From assembly GCF_015751785.1 (NCBI RefSeq), contig NZ_JADOTY010000001.1, positions 5,146,001-5,210,000 of the forward strand: a stretch of DNA of 64,000 bases. Reading direction: 5' to 3'. The DNA comes from Micromonospora vinacea (lineage in GTDB: Bacteria; Actinomycetota; Actinomycetes; Mycobacteriales; Micromonosporaceae). Below, piece after piece: positions 41,942-50,001 of the stretch (position 1 is its first letter; each line of letters begins with the position of its first letter). Under the pieces are notes generated by a model. That model was given only the letters and a program-made list of their open reading frames with translations. It was not told where the DNA came from and did no database searches. The position numbers were made by a program, and so were the translations under genes.

Positions 41942-42400
41942 TCAGGCCGGGTGGTCGCGGAGGAACGACCGCGCCGCTGCCTTCATGGCCGCGACCGCTT
42001 CTTCCGTCTCCTTGTACATTGCGCCCCATCCGGCGAACAACTCCAGGAAACGATCGCCGACCGGTCGCAGCTCCGGCCGGTCGGAGTAACAGGCATGCCA
42101 GTAGATCTGGTGCGCCAGATCCTCGGGGTCACCCTTTCCGGCGAGTATGTTCGCCGCCGCCTGGCGCATGAGGTGTAGTCGGGCGGCGCTCTTGTCCGGG
42201 ACGGGGCAGCCCAGCTCATCCATCGCCAGCCGGAACAGGTCGACGGCTTCCCGCGACTGGCCCTTCGAAAGGCCGGCGAGCTCACGCAAGCTCGGAGAGT
42301 CGACGTCTCGGGTCAGAGCATGAGCGGCCGCCATCGGCAGGTCATCGCCGATCGGCTCGTCCATCGCCATTCGGATGCCAAGGTCGCGCAGTTGCTCCAT
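41942..42400 (-). CDS. Hypothetical helical protein
   Basis: A 152-residue protein (MAMDEPIGDDLPMAAAHALTRD, DSPSLRELAGLSKGQ, LARLHLMRQAAANILAGKGDPEDLAH). Similar conserved actinobacterial proteins exist but their function is unknown to me. The ATG at 42400 is seven bases after TAGCCT on the minus strand (42408-42413), supporting a leaderless start over the upstream GTG 42436. Confidence 0.65.
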   Translation of the reverse strand: MEQLRDLGIRMAMDEPIGDDLPMAAAHALTRDVDSPSLRELAGLSKGQSREAVDLFRLAMDELGCPVPDKSAARLHLMRQAAANILAGKGDPEDLAHQIYWHACYSDRPELRPVGDRFLELFAGWGAMYKETEEAVAAMKAAARSFLRDHPA

Positions 42401-42407
42401 CCCAGAG

Positions 42408-42413
42408 AGGCTA
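42408..42413 (-). promoter_or_regulatory. Leaderless -10 box before the gene at 42400
   Basis: TAGCCT on the minus strand, seven bases before the ATG. Confidence 0.5.
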
Positions 42414-42459
42414 GGGCCAAGGGGTCGCCGGGCCACACGGGCACCGGCAAGATGGTGGC

Positions 42460-42684
42460 GTGAAGACCGAGCCCGTCACTGCAGGCCGGGCGGCGTTGGT
42501 GGACGACCTGGAGGGCTTGCCCGGCAGCTCCGACGGCTGTTGCCTCGCCCTGACGTTGGCATCTCCCGTCGTTCTTCGTGCCGGTGACGTCTGGTGGGTC
42601 GAGGACGAGGTGCTGTACGTCCAGCGCGGAGACGCCCCAGCGGTGGCGCATCGGGGTGCCGTCGAATGGCGTCGGCGGTGGTAG
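42460..42684 (+). CDS. Small hypothetical protein
   Basis: A 74-residue protein, hydrophobic in the middle (CLALTLASPVVLRAGDVWWVEDEVLYV) with an Arg-rich end. CAAGAT at 42448-42453 lies six bases before the GTG, a possible leaderless start. No family recognised. Confidence 0.45.
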   Translation: MKTEPVTAGRAALVDDLEGLPGSSDGCCLALTLASPVVLRAGDVWWVEDEVLYVQRGDAPAVAHRGAVEWRRRW

Positions 42685-42727
42685 CGCGGGGGCCTGGACC
42701 GTGCCTGGTTCCCGCTACGGTGTCGCC

Positions 42728-42940
42728 ATGTCTCGATTCAGCATGATGGCTCGCGTGGACGTGCCTCATGAGGTGGCCGACGCCGAAACGTGGATCGCGC
42801 GCTATCGCGAGTCGTTGACCTCAATCGCGGAGACCGGCTGCGGCTGCTGTGTACGTGCGTGGCAGATGGAAGGGCCGCGAGAGTTGGTCGACACGATCCC
42901 GCTGGTGCTCAGTGCCTCGTCGGAGTGGGACCGGGACTGA
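42728..42940 (+). CDS. Small hypothetical protein
   Basis: A 70-residue protein (MSRFSMMARVDVPHE...) with a CGCC cysteine pair in its middle (ETGCGCCVRAWQM). TACGGT at 42716-42721 precedes the ATG by six bases. It may be a truncated copy of a larger protein; no family recognised. Confidence 0.45.
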   Translation: MSRFSMMARVDVPHEVADAETWIARYRESLTSIAETGCGCCVRAWQMEGPRELVDTIPLVLSASSEWDRD

Positions 42941-43091
42941 TCATCCGCAAGACCGCAGCCTGACCTGGCGCCCCCGCGCCGGGCGACTGGTGCGATAGTC
43001 CGTCGGCGTCTCCGCCGATATTCGCCTCACGTCGATCGAGCCCGGACGCACGGACGGCTGCCGGCACACTGTCGCAGCAGCTGACCGCTCC

Positions 43092-43427
43092 TCACTCCAC
43101 GAACGTGCCATCCGGATTCATGATCTCGTCGCGCACCAGCGGTACGAACGCCGACCAGGTCCCGTGATCCACGGCGACGGACATACGGATACGCCCGTCG
43201 CCGTCATCAAGGGCGTAGCTGACCATGCAGTACCGCGTGCCGTCCGCCCCGACGACGGTACGTACCTCCTTGTCGTCGAGCATCGCCCGCCAGTCGCCGT
43301 AGTTGGCGCGTTGCCATTCAGCCAGGCGCGCCTCGGCAAGCTCTGCCGCGAACTCGTTCTTCAGCCCCACCCACTCAGCCTTCCAGCCGCCGTGTGGCCG
43401 GGTTCCAGAGCACCTGCATGCCAGCAT
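43092..43427 (-). pseudogene. Hypothetical protein with a probable N-terminal frameshift
   Basis: The open frame from 43427 encodes 111 residues, but its first 18 (MLACRCSGTRPHGGWK) look unnatural. An alternative frame from ATG 43419 reads MQVLWNPATRRLEG and then hits a stop; deleting one G near 43379-43380 would join it to EWVGLKNEFAAELAEARLAEW in the longer frame. The remainder (EVRTVVGADGTRYCMVSYALDDGDGR) looks like an intact small domain of unknown function. Either a real +1 lesion or a base-calling error. Confidence 0.5.
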
Positions 43428-43518
43428 CAGTCCTGACGGGTCCCGTTACCTCGATCATCCGGCCTCCCCACACATCCCGGCCATCGCCGGGCCGTGCGGC
43501 GTCGCATGGCCGCGCCAG

Positions 43519-44547
43519 CTACTCGGTGGCGCGTACACCAGCGACGTTGACCCCAGCCGCGGTCACGCCGTCGCCTTGTAGCAGCGCCATGCCGAGCGCG
43601 GTCGTGGTGTGGATGACCATGCCACCACGTCGAACGCTGGTGATGACGTTGTTCTGGCGCAGTACCGCCAGGTGTTTGCTCGCCGCCGGCACGGAGATGC
43701 CGGCGATCCGGGCGATCTCGGAGGTGTTGCGGCCCGCCGCGAGTTCGAGGATGCGGCTGCGGGTGGCGCCGATCAGCGCGGCCAGGGGTGAGTGACTGGC
43801 GTCCGTGAGGACCCGGATGGCGGGGTCGATCGGGTAGACCAGCACCGGCGGCAGGTCGAAGTCGGCGAGCACCATCAGCTGCCGGGCTTCCTTGAAGTAC
43901 GACGGAATCAGGGTCAGCCCGCGTCCGTCGAGGTGCAGGTCGCTGTCGCGGGCCACGCCCCACTGCGCGACGTGCAGGGTGCCGTCGGCGTATCTGGCCT
44001 GGGGGTGCAGGGTGTCAAGCACCTGCGCCCATCCTCCGGCGACCAGGTGCCGCAGGCGGCGTTGCAGGTCGGTCTGGACTGCGGCGGACACCTGTGCCCA
44101 CATCGGTGCCAGCACCACGTCGCGGTAGGCCCGCAGGGCCGAGCCGAGGGCGGCCAGCGCCGCCGGTTGGCCTCGGGCGAGGCTGTCGACGCCGGCGCGG
44201 ATGTCCCTGTTGGACGCCCCGAGCAGGCCGATCTCGTGTCGTAGCCGGGCGCGGGGGGTGGACAGGATGGCCTCGACGCCAGAATCGAACCCCTGGTCCG
44301 GGGGTGTGAGGAAGTCGGGGAAGTAGCCGCGGGGCGGGCTGAGAGCGATGATCAGGTTCGTCTTCGCTCTCAGCCCGGCGGAGGGATGTAGCTGTTGCCG
44401 CGCGGACCGCTTCCACGAGTCGAGAAGGGGATGGGAGTCGCGCAGACGCAGCTGGTGGATGCTAAGTGCGGTCTCCCAGAACCAGTCGACGCCGGGCGCG
44501 AAATGGATACGCGCCAAATCTTCGCGGGAGAAGTGGATGCGCAGCAC
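43519..44547 (-). CDS. ArsR-type regulator with large N-terminal domain
   Basis: A 342-residue protein. The first 240 residues form a domain seen in actinobacterial DUF5937/ArsR regulators (IHFSREDLARIHFAPGVDWFWE at the start), and residues about 262-325 are an ArsR winged helix (IGATRSRILELAAGRNTSEI, then ISVPAASKHLAVLRQN). GTG start at 44547. No target gene is obvious; the secreted protein upstream is on the same strand. Confidence 0.85.
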   Translation of the reverse strand: MLRIHFSREDLARIHFAPGVDWFWETALSIHQLRLRDSHPLLDSWKRSARQQLHPSAGLRAKTNLIIALSPPRGYFPDFLTPPDQGFDSGVEAILSTPRARLRHEIGLLGASNRDIRAGVDSLARGQPAALAALGSALRAYRDVVLAPMWAQVSAAVQTDLQRRLRHLVAGGWAQVLDTLHPQARYADGTLHVAQWGVARDSDLHLDGRGLTLIPSYFKEARQLMVLADFDLPPVLVYPIDPAIRVLTDASHSPLAALIGATRSRILELAAGRNTSEIARIAGISVPAASKHLAVLRQNNVITSVRRGGMVIHTTTALGMALLQGDGVTAAGVNVAGVRATE

Positions 44548-44646
44548 ACGGCGATGATCGGGTGGCCGCGGTCCGCTCGCAAGGCCCGGATGGTGGCGGT
44601 GACGCCGTCAGCCGTGCCGACACACCCCGCGACGACTGACCGGCGG

Positions 44647-45090
44647 TCAGAGGACCGCGCGGCAGCCTTCCCCGGATGGCAGTGGCCAGAAGAGCGCATC
44701 CCGGGTGAGGGGGCCGTAGATGCCGTCCGTCGTCGTCTCCCGGATCGCCTGCGCCACGATGAGCAGATCCTTGGTCTTCTGCCCGAAGTCGCCGTCTACG
44801 ACAATCGGGGCGAAGTTCTGCGGCCGGTTGCACCTGTTGATCGCATCCTGGAGCACGCTGACACCGGTGTTGTTGTAGTTGCCCAGGCGCAGGTTGCAGC
44901 TGGTCGAGCCGGTGGACGACACGGCGGGAATCCACACCAGCTCGTTGTACGGGGCCGTCGCCACCTTCCGTTTGCCGTAGCAGGTGGGGTAGGCGGCTGC
45001 GGCCGGGCCCGCCGACGTGAGCATCGCCCCGGCCAGAACCGTGCCAGCGACTACCACGCTGGCGAGGCGCCGCGCAAACGCAGAGACCAT
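44647..45090 (-). CDS. Secreted peptidoglycan-binding-like protein
   Basis: A 147-residue protein with a clear signal peptide (RRLASVVVAGTVLAGAML, cleavage after AGPAAAA) and a domain resembling peptidoglycan-binding repeat proteins: SVLQDAINRCN, PIVVDGDFGQKTKDLL, TTDGIYGPLTRDAL. Four cysteines could form disulfides. The ATG at 45090 follows AAGGAG; a TTG 21 bases upstream is unlikely. Confidence 0.82.
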   Translation of the reverse strand: MVSAFARRLASVVVAGTVLAGAMLTSAGPAAAAYPTCYGKRKVATAPYNELVWIPAVSSTGSTSCNLRLGNYNNTGVSVLQDAINRCNRPQNFAPIVVDGDFGQKTKDLLIVAQAIRETTTDGIYGPLTRDALFWPLPSGEGCRAVL

Positions 45091-45259
45091 CCGTTTTCTC
45101 CTTGTGGTCAAGGCCGATCAGGTCGTCGACCGAACGCGCACGACGCTACTGACGGGTCCCGGACCGACCAACGGTGTTAACTCCTGCGGAACAGGCGCTG
45201 ATCAGGCCACATCGCAGATACGCGGCCGTGCGGCAGGGCGCCTCGCTTAGGGTCCAGAA

Positions 45260-45367
45260 ATGGGCCACCTGTTGTCTGACCAGATCAAGATCTCTGGTTA
45301 TGAGTACGACGTGGAGACGGGCGTGTCGAGAATGCTCGTGCCTCCGCACAGCCGGGCCGACGGCTAG
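45260..45367 (+). CDS. 35-residue peptide with its own leaderless promoter
   Basis: The frame reads MGHLLSDQIKISGYEYDVE and continues TGVSRMLVPP; the part GYEYDVETG resembles the C-terminal tail of beta-carbonic anhydrases. TAGGGT at 45248-45253 lies six bases before the ATG. It could be a genuine small peptide or the relic of a lost gene. The surrounding 45091-45478 gap contains nothing else I can identify. Confidence 0.35.
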   Translation: MGHLLSDQIKISGYEYDVETGVSRMLVPPHSRADG

Positions 45368-45478
45368 CGGCCCGCCACGCGCCAAGGCGGGCCGCTATGG
45401 ATGTCGAGAACGGACGAGTGGCTCCGTCCTCGGGGAGGATGCGGTCATCGTGACCGCACCAGAGCAGGGAGATCCAGC

Positions 45479-45919
45479 ATGGCGATCCAGCGGATGGACA
45501 ACGTCCTCATCGTTGTCGAGGACCTCGACGCGGTCATCGCGTTCTTCGTCGAACTCGGCATGGAGGTGGAGGGGCGAGGTCCGGTCGAGGGGCGGTGGGT
45601 GGAGCGTGTCATCGGGATCGACGACGTCCGGCAGGAGGTGGCGATGCTGCGGACCCCGGACGGTCACGGCAAGGTCGAGCTGGCGATGTTCCACCGACCG
45701 ACGGCGATCAGCGCGGAACCGAAGGATGCACCGGCGAACACGCGGGGCATTCGGCGCATCATGTTCGCCGTCGACGACATCGAGGACGTCGTTGCCCGGC
45801 TGCGCGGCCACGGCGCCGAGCTCGTCGGGGAATTGGCGCAGTTCGAGGACATTTACCGGCTCTGCTACGTCCGGGGCCCCGAGGGCATCGTCGTCGGCCT
45901 GGCCGAACAGCTCCGATGA
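45479..45919 (+). CDS. VOC/glyoxalase-family protein
   Basis: A 146-residue protein with two beta-alpha-beta-beta-beta units (MDNVLIVVEDLDAVIAFFVELG; RRIMFAVDDIEDVVARLRGHGAEL) and a metal-type Glu near the end. Substrate unknown. GGGAG precedes the ATG. Confidence 0.85.
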   Translation: MAIQRMDNVLIVVEDLDAVIAFFVELGMEVEGRGPVEGRWVERVIGIDDVRQEVAMLRTPDGHGKVELAMFHRPTAISAEPKDAPANTRGIRRIMFAVDDIEDVVARLRGHGAELVGELAQFEDIYRLCYVRGPEGIVVGLAEQLR

Positions 45920-45943
45920 CGGCCACCGCAGGACCGTCCCGCC

Positions 45944-46009
45944 CGCACTACTTCAGGGATATAGGGGCCTCTCGGGCGACGGAGACCACTAGATCCCTGA
46001 AGTAGTGCG
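45944..46009. repeat. Intergenic palindrome (element 5 of 6)
   Basis: Perfect 17-bp arms CGCACTACTTCAGGGAT (45944-45960) and complement (45993-46009) with a 32-nt loop; CGATC follows the right arm. Between convergent genes. Confidence 0.9.
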
Positions 46010-46061
46010 ATCTTGGAGGGCGCGGGGCGCGGGGTGCAGAGCCCGGCAGCAGGTGACGGGG

Positions 46062-46781
46062 TCAGGCGACCAGGGTGCCGCCGTCCACGGTCACCACCGT
46101 GCCGGTGGCGTAGGTCGCCCGCAGGAGGTAGACGAACGCCTCGGCGACCTCCTCGGGCTCGCCCACCCGGCCGAGCGGCAGCGATTCGCTGAGCTGCGCG
46201 TACATCTGCTCCCGGGTCTCCTCGGGCAGGGAGTCCCAGAGCGGGGAGCGGATCACGCCTGCGGAGACGGCGTTGACCCGGATTGGGGCGAGTTCGACGG
46301 CGAGCGCGCGGACGAGCGCGTCGATCGCCCCGGTGATGCTGGCCGCGACCGACCAGCCGGCGCTGGGTCGGTGGTTGGCGGTGCCGGTGGTGAGGGTGAT
46401 CGATCCACCGGGGCGTAGGTAGGGCAGTGCCGCGTTGACCGCCGACAGGGAGCCGAAGTAGCGCAGGTCGAAGGCGGCCCGGGCGGCGGCGAGGTCGAGG
46501 GCGTCGACGGACATCAGCGCGAGGGGTTCGCCGGCGGTGTAGACGAGGTGGTCGAACGAGCCGAGACCGTGGAACAGCCGGGACACGGCGTCGGGTTCGG
46601 TGAGGTCGGCGACGTACCCCTGGGTGGTGGTCGGCAGGATCGTGAGGGCGCGGTCCACGCTGCGCTGGTTGCTGGAGGCGACCACGACCTGGGCGCCGTC
46701 GCGGGCGGCGCGGGTGGCGGTGGCGAGGCCGATTCCCGAGGTTCCGCCGAGTACGACGACGCGCTGGTCGATGAGGGTCAT
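46062..46781 (-). CDS. Short-chain dehydrogenase/reductase lacking the usual Tyr/Lys
   Basis: A 239-residue Rossmann protein: VVVLGGTSGIGLATA near the start, TTGTANHRPSAGWSVAASITGAID in the catalytic region, and LRVNAVSAGVI-like substrate strand. The classical YxxxK is replaced here by WSVAA, so it belongs to a divergent SDR subgroup. GGAAGGAC precedes the ATG. Divergent from the LysR gene. Confidence 0.88.
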   Translation of the reverse strand: MTLIDQRVVVLGGTSGIGLATATRAARDGAQVVVASSNQRSVDRALTILPTTTQGYVADLTEPDAVSRLFHGLGSFDHLVYTAGEPLALMSVDALDLAAARAAFDLRYFGSLSAVNAALPYLRPGGSITLTTGTANHRPSAGWSVAASITGAIDALVRALAVELAPIRVNAVSAGVIRSPLWDSLPEETREQMYAQLSESLPLGRVGEPEEVAEAFVYLLRATYATGTVVTVDGGTLVA

Positions 46782-46868
46782 GATCGTGTCCTTCCGGATG
46801 GTGTGGTGGAGACGGTTACCACCGTGCTCCGCCGGGAACGTCCGCGTCCAAGACCTCTTTCACCTCCT

Positions 46869-46911
46869 GTGATGCCCGTTGGGCATCACCCCAGTCATAC
46901 CCGGCGGGTAT
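46869..46911. promoter_or_regulatory. Twin LysR-type palindromes between SDR and LysR genes
   Basis: GTGATGCCC-GTT-GGGCATCAC (46869-46889) and ATACCC-GGC-GGGTAT (46897-46911) are perfect inverted repeats whose centres are 25 bases apart. Both fit the T-N11-A LysR box and share AT[G/A]CCC-N3-GGG[C/T]AT. Confidence 0.75.
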
Positions 46912-46949
46912 CGTGGAACCGCCCGGAGCGGAAACCGGACGGGGGCAGG

Positions 46950-47870
46950 GTGGACGTCGATCTGCGCAAGCTCCGCTACTTCGTGGCGGTCGCGGAGGAG
47001 CTGCACTTCGGTCGGGCCGCCGCACGGCTGCGCATCGCCCAGCCGGTCCTGTCGCGCCAGATCCGGGCCTTCGAGCACGAACTCCGCGCCGAACTCTTCG
47101 TCCGGGACCGCCGCTCCACCGTGCTGACCGAGGCCGGTCGCCAGCTGCTGACCGACGCCCGTCCGCTGCTCGCCTCGGCCGAGGCCCTGCGGCGGCGGGT
47201 GCAACGGGCCGTGCACGGCAGGCCGACCTTCACCATCGCGTTCATGCCCGGCGTTCTCGTCACCGCCGAAGCCCGTGCCATCGGCCAGCGGCACCCCGAC
47301 CTTGCCGTCAACGTCGTCCGTACGTCCTGGGACGACCAGGCCGAGATCGTCCGCGAGGGGCGCGCGGACGTCAGTTACGTGCGGCTGCCGGTCGACCAGC
47401 GCGGCCTGCGCCTGCGCCCACTGTTCACCGAGCCCCGCGTCGTCGTCCTGCCCACGGATCACCGCCTGTCCGGCAAGGAGTCGGTCGATCTCACCGAGTT
47501 GGTCGAGGAACGGCTGCTGCAGGACCCGGACGCGGTGCCGGAGTGGCGGGACCTGCCGAACCGCCCGACGGACCCCGACTCCGGCCCCCGGCCCGAGCTG
47601 AATTCCGTCGAGGAGAAGCTGGAGCATGTCGCCGCGTCCGCCGGGATGGTGATCCTGCCGCTGTCGACGGCGACGTTCTACACGAGACCGGATGTCGTCC
47701 ACGTGTCCGTCGCCGACCTCGGACACAACCAGGTGTGCCTGGCCTGGGCCGAGGACAACCAGTCACCCCTGGTACACGAGTTCGTGGAGATCGCCGCCCG
47801 GCAGGCCAGGCAATCACATGATCGACGTCAAGGGGGGTCAGGCGGCTCCGACCGGGAAGGTCTCGCGTAG
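46950..47870 (+). CDS. LysR-family transcriptional regulator
   Basis: A 306-residue regulator: winged helix in residues 1-65 (LRKLRYFVAVAEELHFGRAAARL, then IAQPVLSRQIRAFE) and effector domain from about 90. GTG 46950 is chosen; a long frame upstream is a shadow of the SDR gene. It probably controls the divergent SDR through the twin palindromes. Its end overlaps the convergent epimerase gene by 33 bases. Confidence 0.9.
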   Translation: MDVDLRKLRYFVAVAEELHFGRAAARLRIAQPVLSRQIRAFEHELRAELFVRDRRSTVLTEAGRQLLTDARPLLASAEALRRRVQRAVHGRPTFTIAFMPGVLVTAEARAIGQRHPDLAVNVVRTSWDDQAEIVREGRADVSYVRLPVDQRGLRLRPLFTEPRVVVLPTDHRLSGKESVDLTELVEERLLQDPDAVPEWRDLPNRPTDPDSGPRPELNSVEEKLEHVAASAGMVILPLSTATFYTRPDVVHVSVADLGHNQVCLAWAEDNQSPLVHEFVEIAARQARQSHDRRQGGSGGSDREGLA

Positions 47871-48755
47871 GGCCGGCTCCAGCGGCCGGCCGCTCGTCGG
47901 TTCGATGAACAGGTCGGCGAGCAGGAGGTCGGCGAGGTAGCTGGGGTTCACCCCGGACTCCTTGCGGCCGAGGGCCTGCGCCGCGCCGCCGAGTCGCAGC
48001 GCGGCCCGCGCCGCCCCGGCCGGTAGGCGGCGGACCCGGCGGGGTCGGCCCACCGCGTCGGCGATGCGCGCGATCATGTCGTGCCAGCTGAGGTTCTCGT
48101 CGGCGACCGGGACGTCCGCGCCGCTGGCCTGCTCCAGGGCGTCGACCGCGACCTCGGCCACGCTGCGGGCGGACGCTGCGGCGCTTCCGCCGGTCGGGGC
48201 GACCAGAGGGGTACGCGAGCGGGCCCACCGGTCCAGCGGACCGGCCCAGTTGGGCAGCCGGTCGCCGGCGCGACCGAAGACGAAGGGTAGTTCGAGTACG
48301 GCGACCGGCAGGCTGTCACCGGCGGCGGCCCGCCCCTCCCGGGCCTGCTCCAGGCGGCACCGGATGTACGTGTGCCGTTCGGCGAGGCGCCACTGCGGGT
48401 GGAGCCGGTCGAAGTAGGTGTAGTAGGAGCCCATCACGACACCTCGGGTGAGCCCTTCGAGGCGGGCGGCGGTGAACAGGCGTACCACCGGGTCGACGTT
48501 GTCGCGGCGGAACTCGGGATAGATCGGCTTGGGCAGCGGCCGTTGCTCCTCGGTGCGGGTGGCGTACACGACGCCGTCGTTGCCGGCGAGCAACGGCCGC
48601 AGTTGCTCGATCGAGGCGGACCCGACGTCGAGCAGGTGGTCGATGCCCGGCTGGGCGGTACGCGCCACAGTGGTGGCGGCGTGGCCACGCTCCCGGAGCA
48701 CGTCCACGACGTGAGCGCCGATCAGGCCACTGCCACCCACCACAAGAATTCGCAC
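47838..48755 (-). CDS. NAD-dependent epimerase/dehydratase family protein
   Basis: A 305-residue Rossmann protein (ILVVGGSGLIGAHVVDVL, VVYATRTEEQRPLPKP, GVVMGSYYTYF, LELPFVFGRAGDRLP). Its exact substrate is unknown. Starts at GTG 48755. The DNA beyond it on the minus strand is the shadow of the glyoxalase gene. Confidence 0.85.
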   Translation of the reverse strand: MRILVVGGSGLIGAHVVDVLRERGHAATTVARTAQPGIDHLLDVGSASIEQLRPLLAGNDGVVYATRTEEQRPLPKPIYPEFRRDNVDPVVRLFTAARLEGLTRGVVMGSYYTYFDRLHPQWRLAERHTYIRCRLEQAREGRAAAGDSLPVAVLELPFVFGRAGDRLPNWAGPLDRWARSRTPLVAPTGGSAAASARSVAEVAVDALEQASGADVPVADENLSWHDMIARIADAVGRPRRVRRLPAGAARAALRLGGAAQALGRKESGVNPSYLADLLLADLFIEPTSGRPLEPALRETFPVGAA

Positions 48756-48839
48756 GGTGCATCGTCCACTCTGGAACCGGCTCCTTGTCAAGCGGACGCG
48801 GCGCGGTTCGACCAGAATGGCACCCGGAGGTGATCGAGC

Positions 48840-49268
48840 GTGGTCGACCAGGAGAGCGTGCCCAAGCTGTGTTCGGTGGTCCTCGACTGCACCGATGCGA
48901 GGGCGCTGGCGGAGTTCTACCGACAGCTGCTGGGCTTCGTCTACCGGCCTGGTGACGAACCGCCAACGGCCGGCGAGGCCGACGAACGCGGCGGTGACTG
49001 GCTGGTGCTGCGGTCGCCCGCCGGTGGCCCTCAGATCGCGTTTCAGCAGGTGGAGCATCTGCCGGAGGCGACGTGGCCGACGAATACGGTGCCCCAGCAG
49101 CTCCACCTGGACCTGACCGTGGAGTCCGTCGACGAGTTGCTGGTCCAGCACGAGCGGGTGCTGCGCCTCGGCGGCCGGCTGCTGTACGACCGCATCGACG
49201 ACCCCGACGAGCCGCTGCGCGTGTACGCCGACCTGGCCGGGCATCCCTTCTGCGTCTTCGTCGGCTGA
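48840..49268 (+). CDS. VOC/glyoxalase-family protein
   Basis: A 142-residue protein: LCSVVLDCTDARALAEFYRQLLGF at the N-terminus and HLDLTVESVDELLVQHERVL in the second unit; ends ADLAGHPFCVFVG, the usual actinobacterial glyoxalase-like finish. GGAGGTGA precedes the GTG. Confidence 0.87.
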   Translation: MVDQESVPKLCSVVLDCTDARALAEFYRQLLGFVYRPGDEPPTAGEADERGGDWLVLRSPAGGPQIAFQQVEHLPEATWPTNTVPQQLHLDLTVESVDELLVQHERVLRLGGRLLYDRIDDPDEPLRVYADLAGHPFCVFVG

Positions 49269-49387
49269 GCGGGTTTGCGCCACCTCACCAGAGCGCAGGT
49301 TGACAACGGGCGAGGATGGCGTCCGCGACCCCGACATTCGCATAGGTTGGAGGTGCGGGACACCATCGCTGTGAAACGGGGTTGAGG

Positions 49388-49972
49388 ATGCCGGAGCCGC
49401 GCGCCTTCTGGCTGGACGAGCAGTTCGACCGCGAGCACGGCACCGACGGGCGCGGCCGGTACGAGGCCGAGGTGCTCCGGCGGATCGACGAGTTCGCCGA
49501 CACCTGGGGTGACTTCGCGCCCGTGGCGTTCGCGGTGACCGCCTGGCGGCTGGCCACCGAGCTGTCGCCCGGCTTCGTCCGCTGGCACCGGCGGGTCATC
49601 TCGGCGACCTGCGCGCGCAGCCCGTGGGACGGCAGCCTGGTCTGCGCGGTGACAGTGGCCTCCCGCTGGCCGGCCGAGCTGACCTGGACCAAGCAGTGGC
49701 AGCGCGACCGTGGTTGGCAGGACTGGCCCCAGCTGTTCGGCCAGTTCACCACGCCCACCGAGGAGGACCAGACCCGCCGCCCGCATCTGCGCGCGTTGCT
49801 TCAGGTGGAGGCGCCGGTCCCGCTCGACGACCTGCCGCCGACGCCCGACGGTCCGGACGACGAGGTCGCCGCGGCGGCGCGCCGGGCCGTGGCGGTGCTG
49901 GCCCGGGAGCTCAACGACCTCCTCGCGCCGATGATCGGGCAGCTCGACGCCGGGGTGCCGGCGGACTCCTGA
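49388..49972 (+). CDS. Hypothetical protein
   Basis: A 194-residue protein (LDEQFDREHGTDGRGRYEAEVL, WQDWPQLFGQFTTP, ARELNDLLAPMIGQL). TAGGTT at about 49342 is a possible -10 with a 40-base leader. No family recognised; possibly an accessory of the acyltransferase gene that follows. Confidence 0.6.
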   Translation: MPEPRAFWLDEQFDREHGTDGRGRYEAEVLRRIDEFADTWGDFAPVAFAVTAWRLATELSPGFVRWHRRVISATCARSPWDGSLVCAVTVASRWPAELTWTKQWQRDRGWQDWPQLFGQFTTPTEEDQTRRPHLRALLQVEAPVPLDDLPPTPDGPDDEVAAAARRAVAVLARELNDLLAPMIGQLDAGVPADS

Positions 49973-49988
49973 GACCCCCGCCGGCCGG

Positions 49989-49994
49989 TAGGGT
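49989..49994 (+). promoter_or_regulatory. Leaderless -10 box before the gene at 50002
   Basis: TAGGGT seven bases before the GTG. Confidence 0.5.
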
Positions 49995-50001
49995 CGTCGG
50001 C

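Noticed and set aside
41834..42178. Plus-strand frame between the pterin-dehydratase fusion and the gene at 41942
   Set aside because: It starts at TTG, opposes a minus-strand gene with a clear promoter, and shows no motif.
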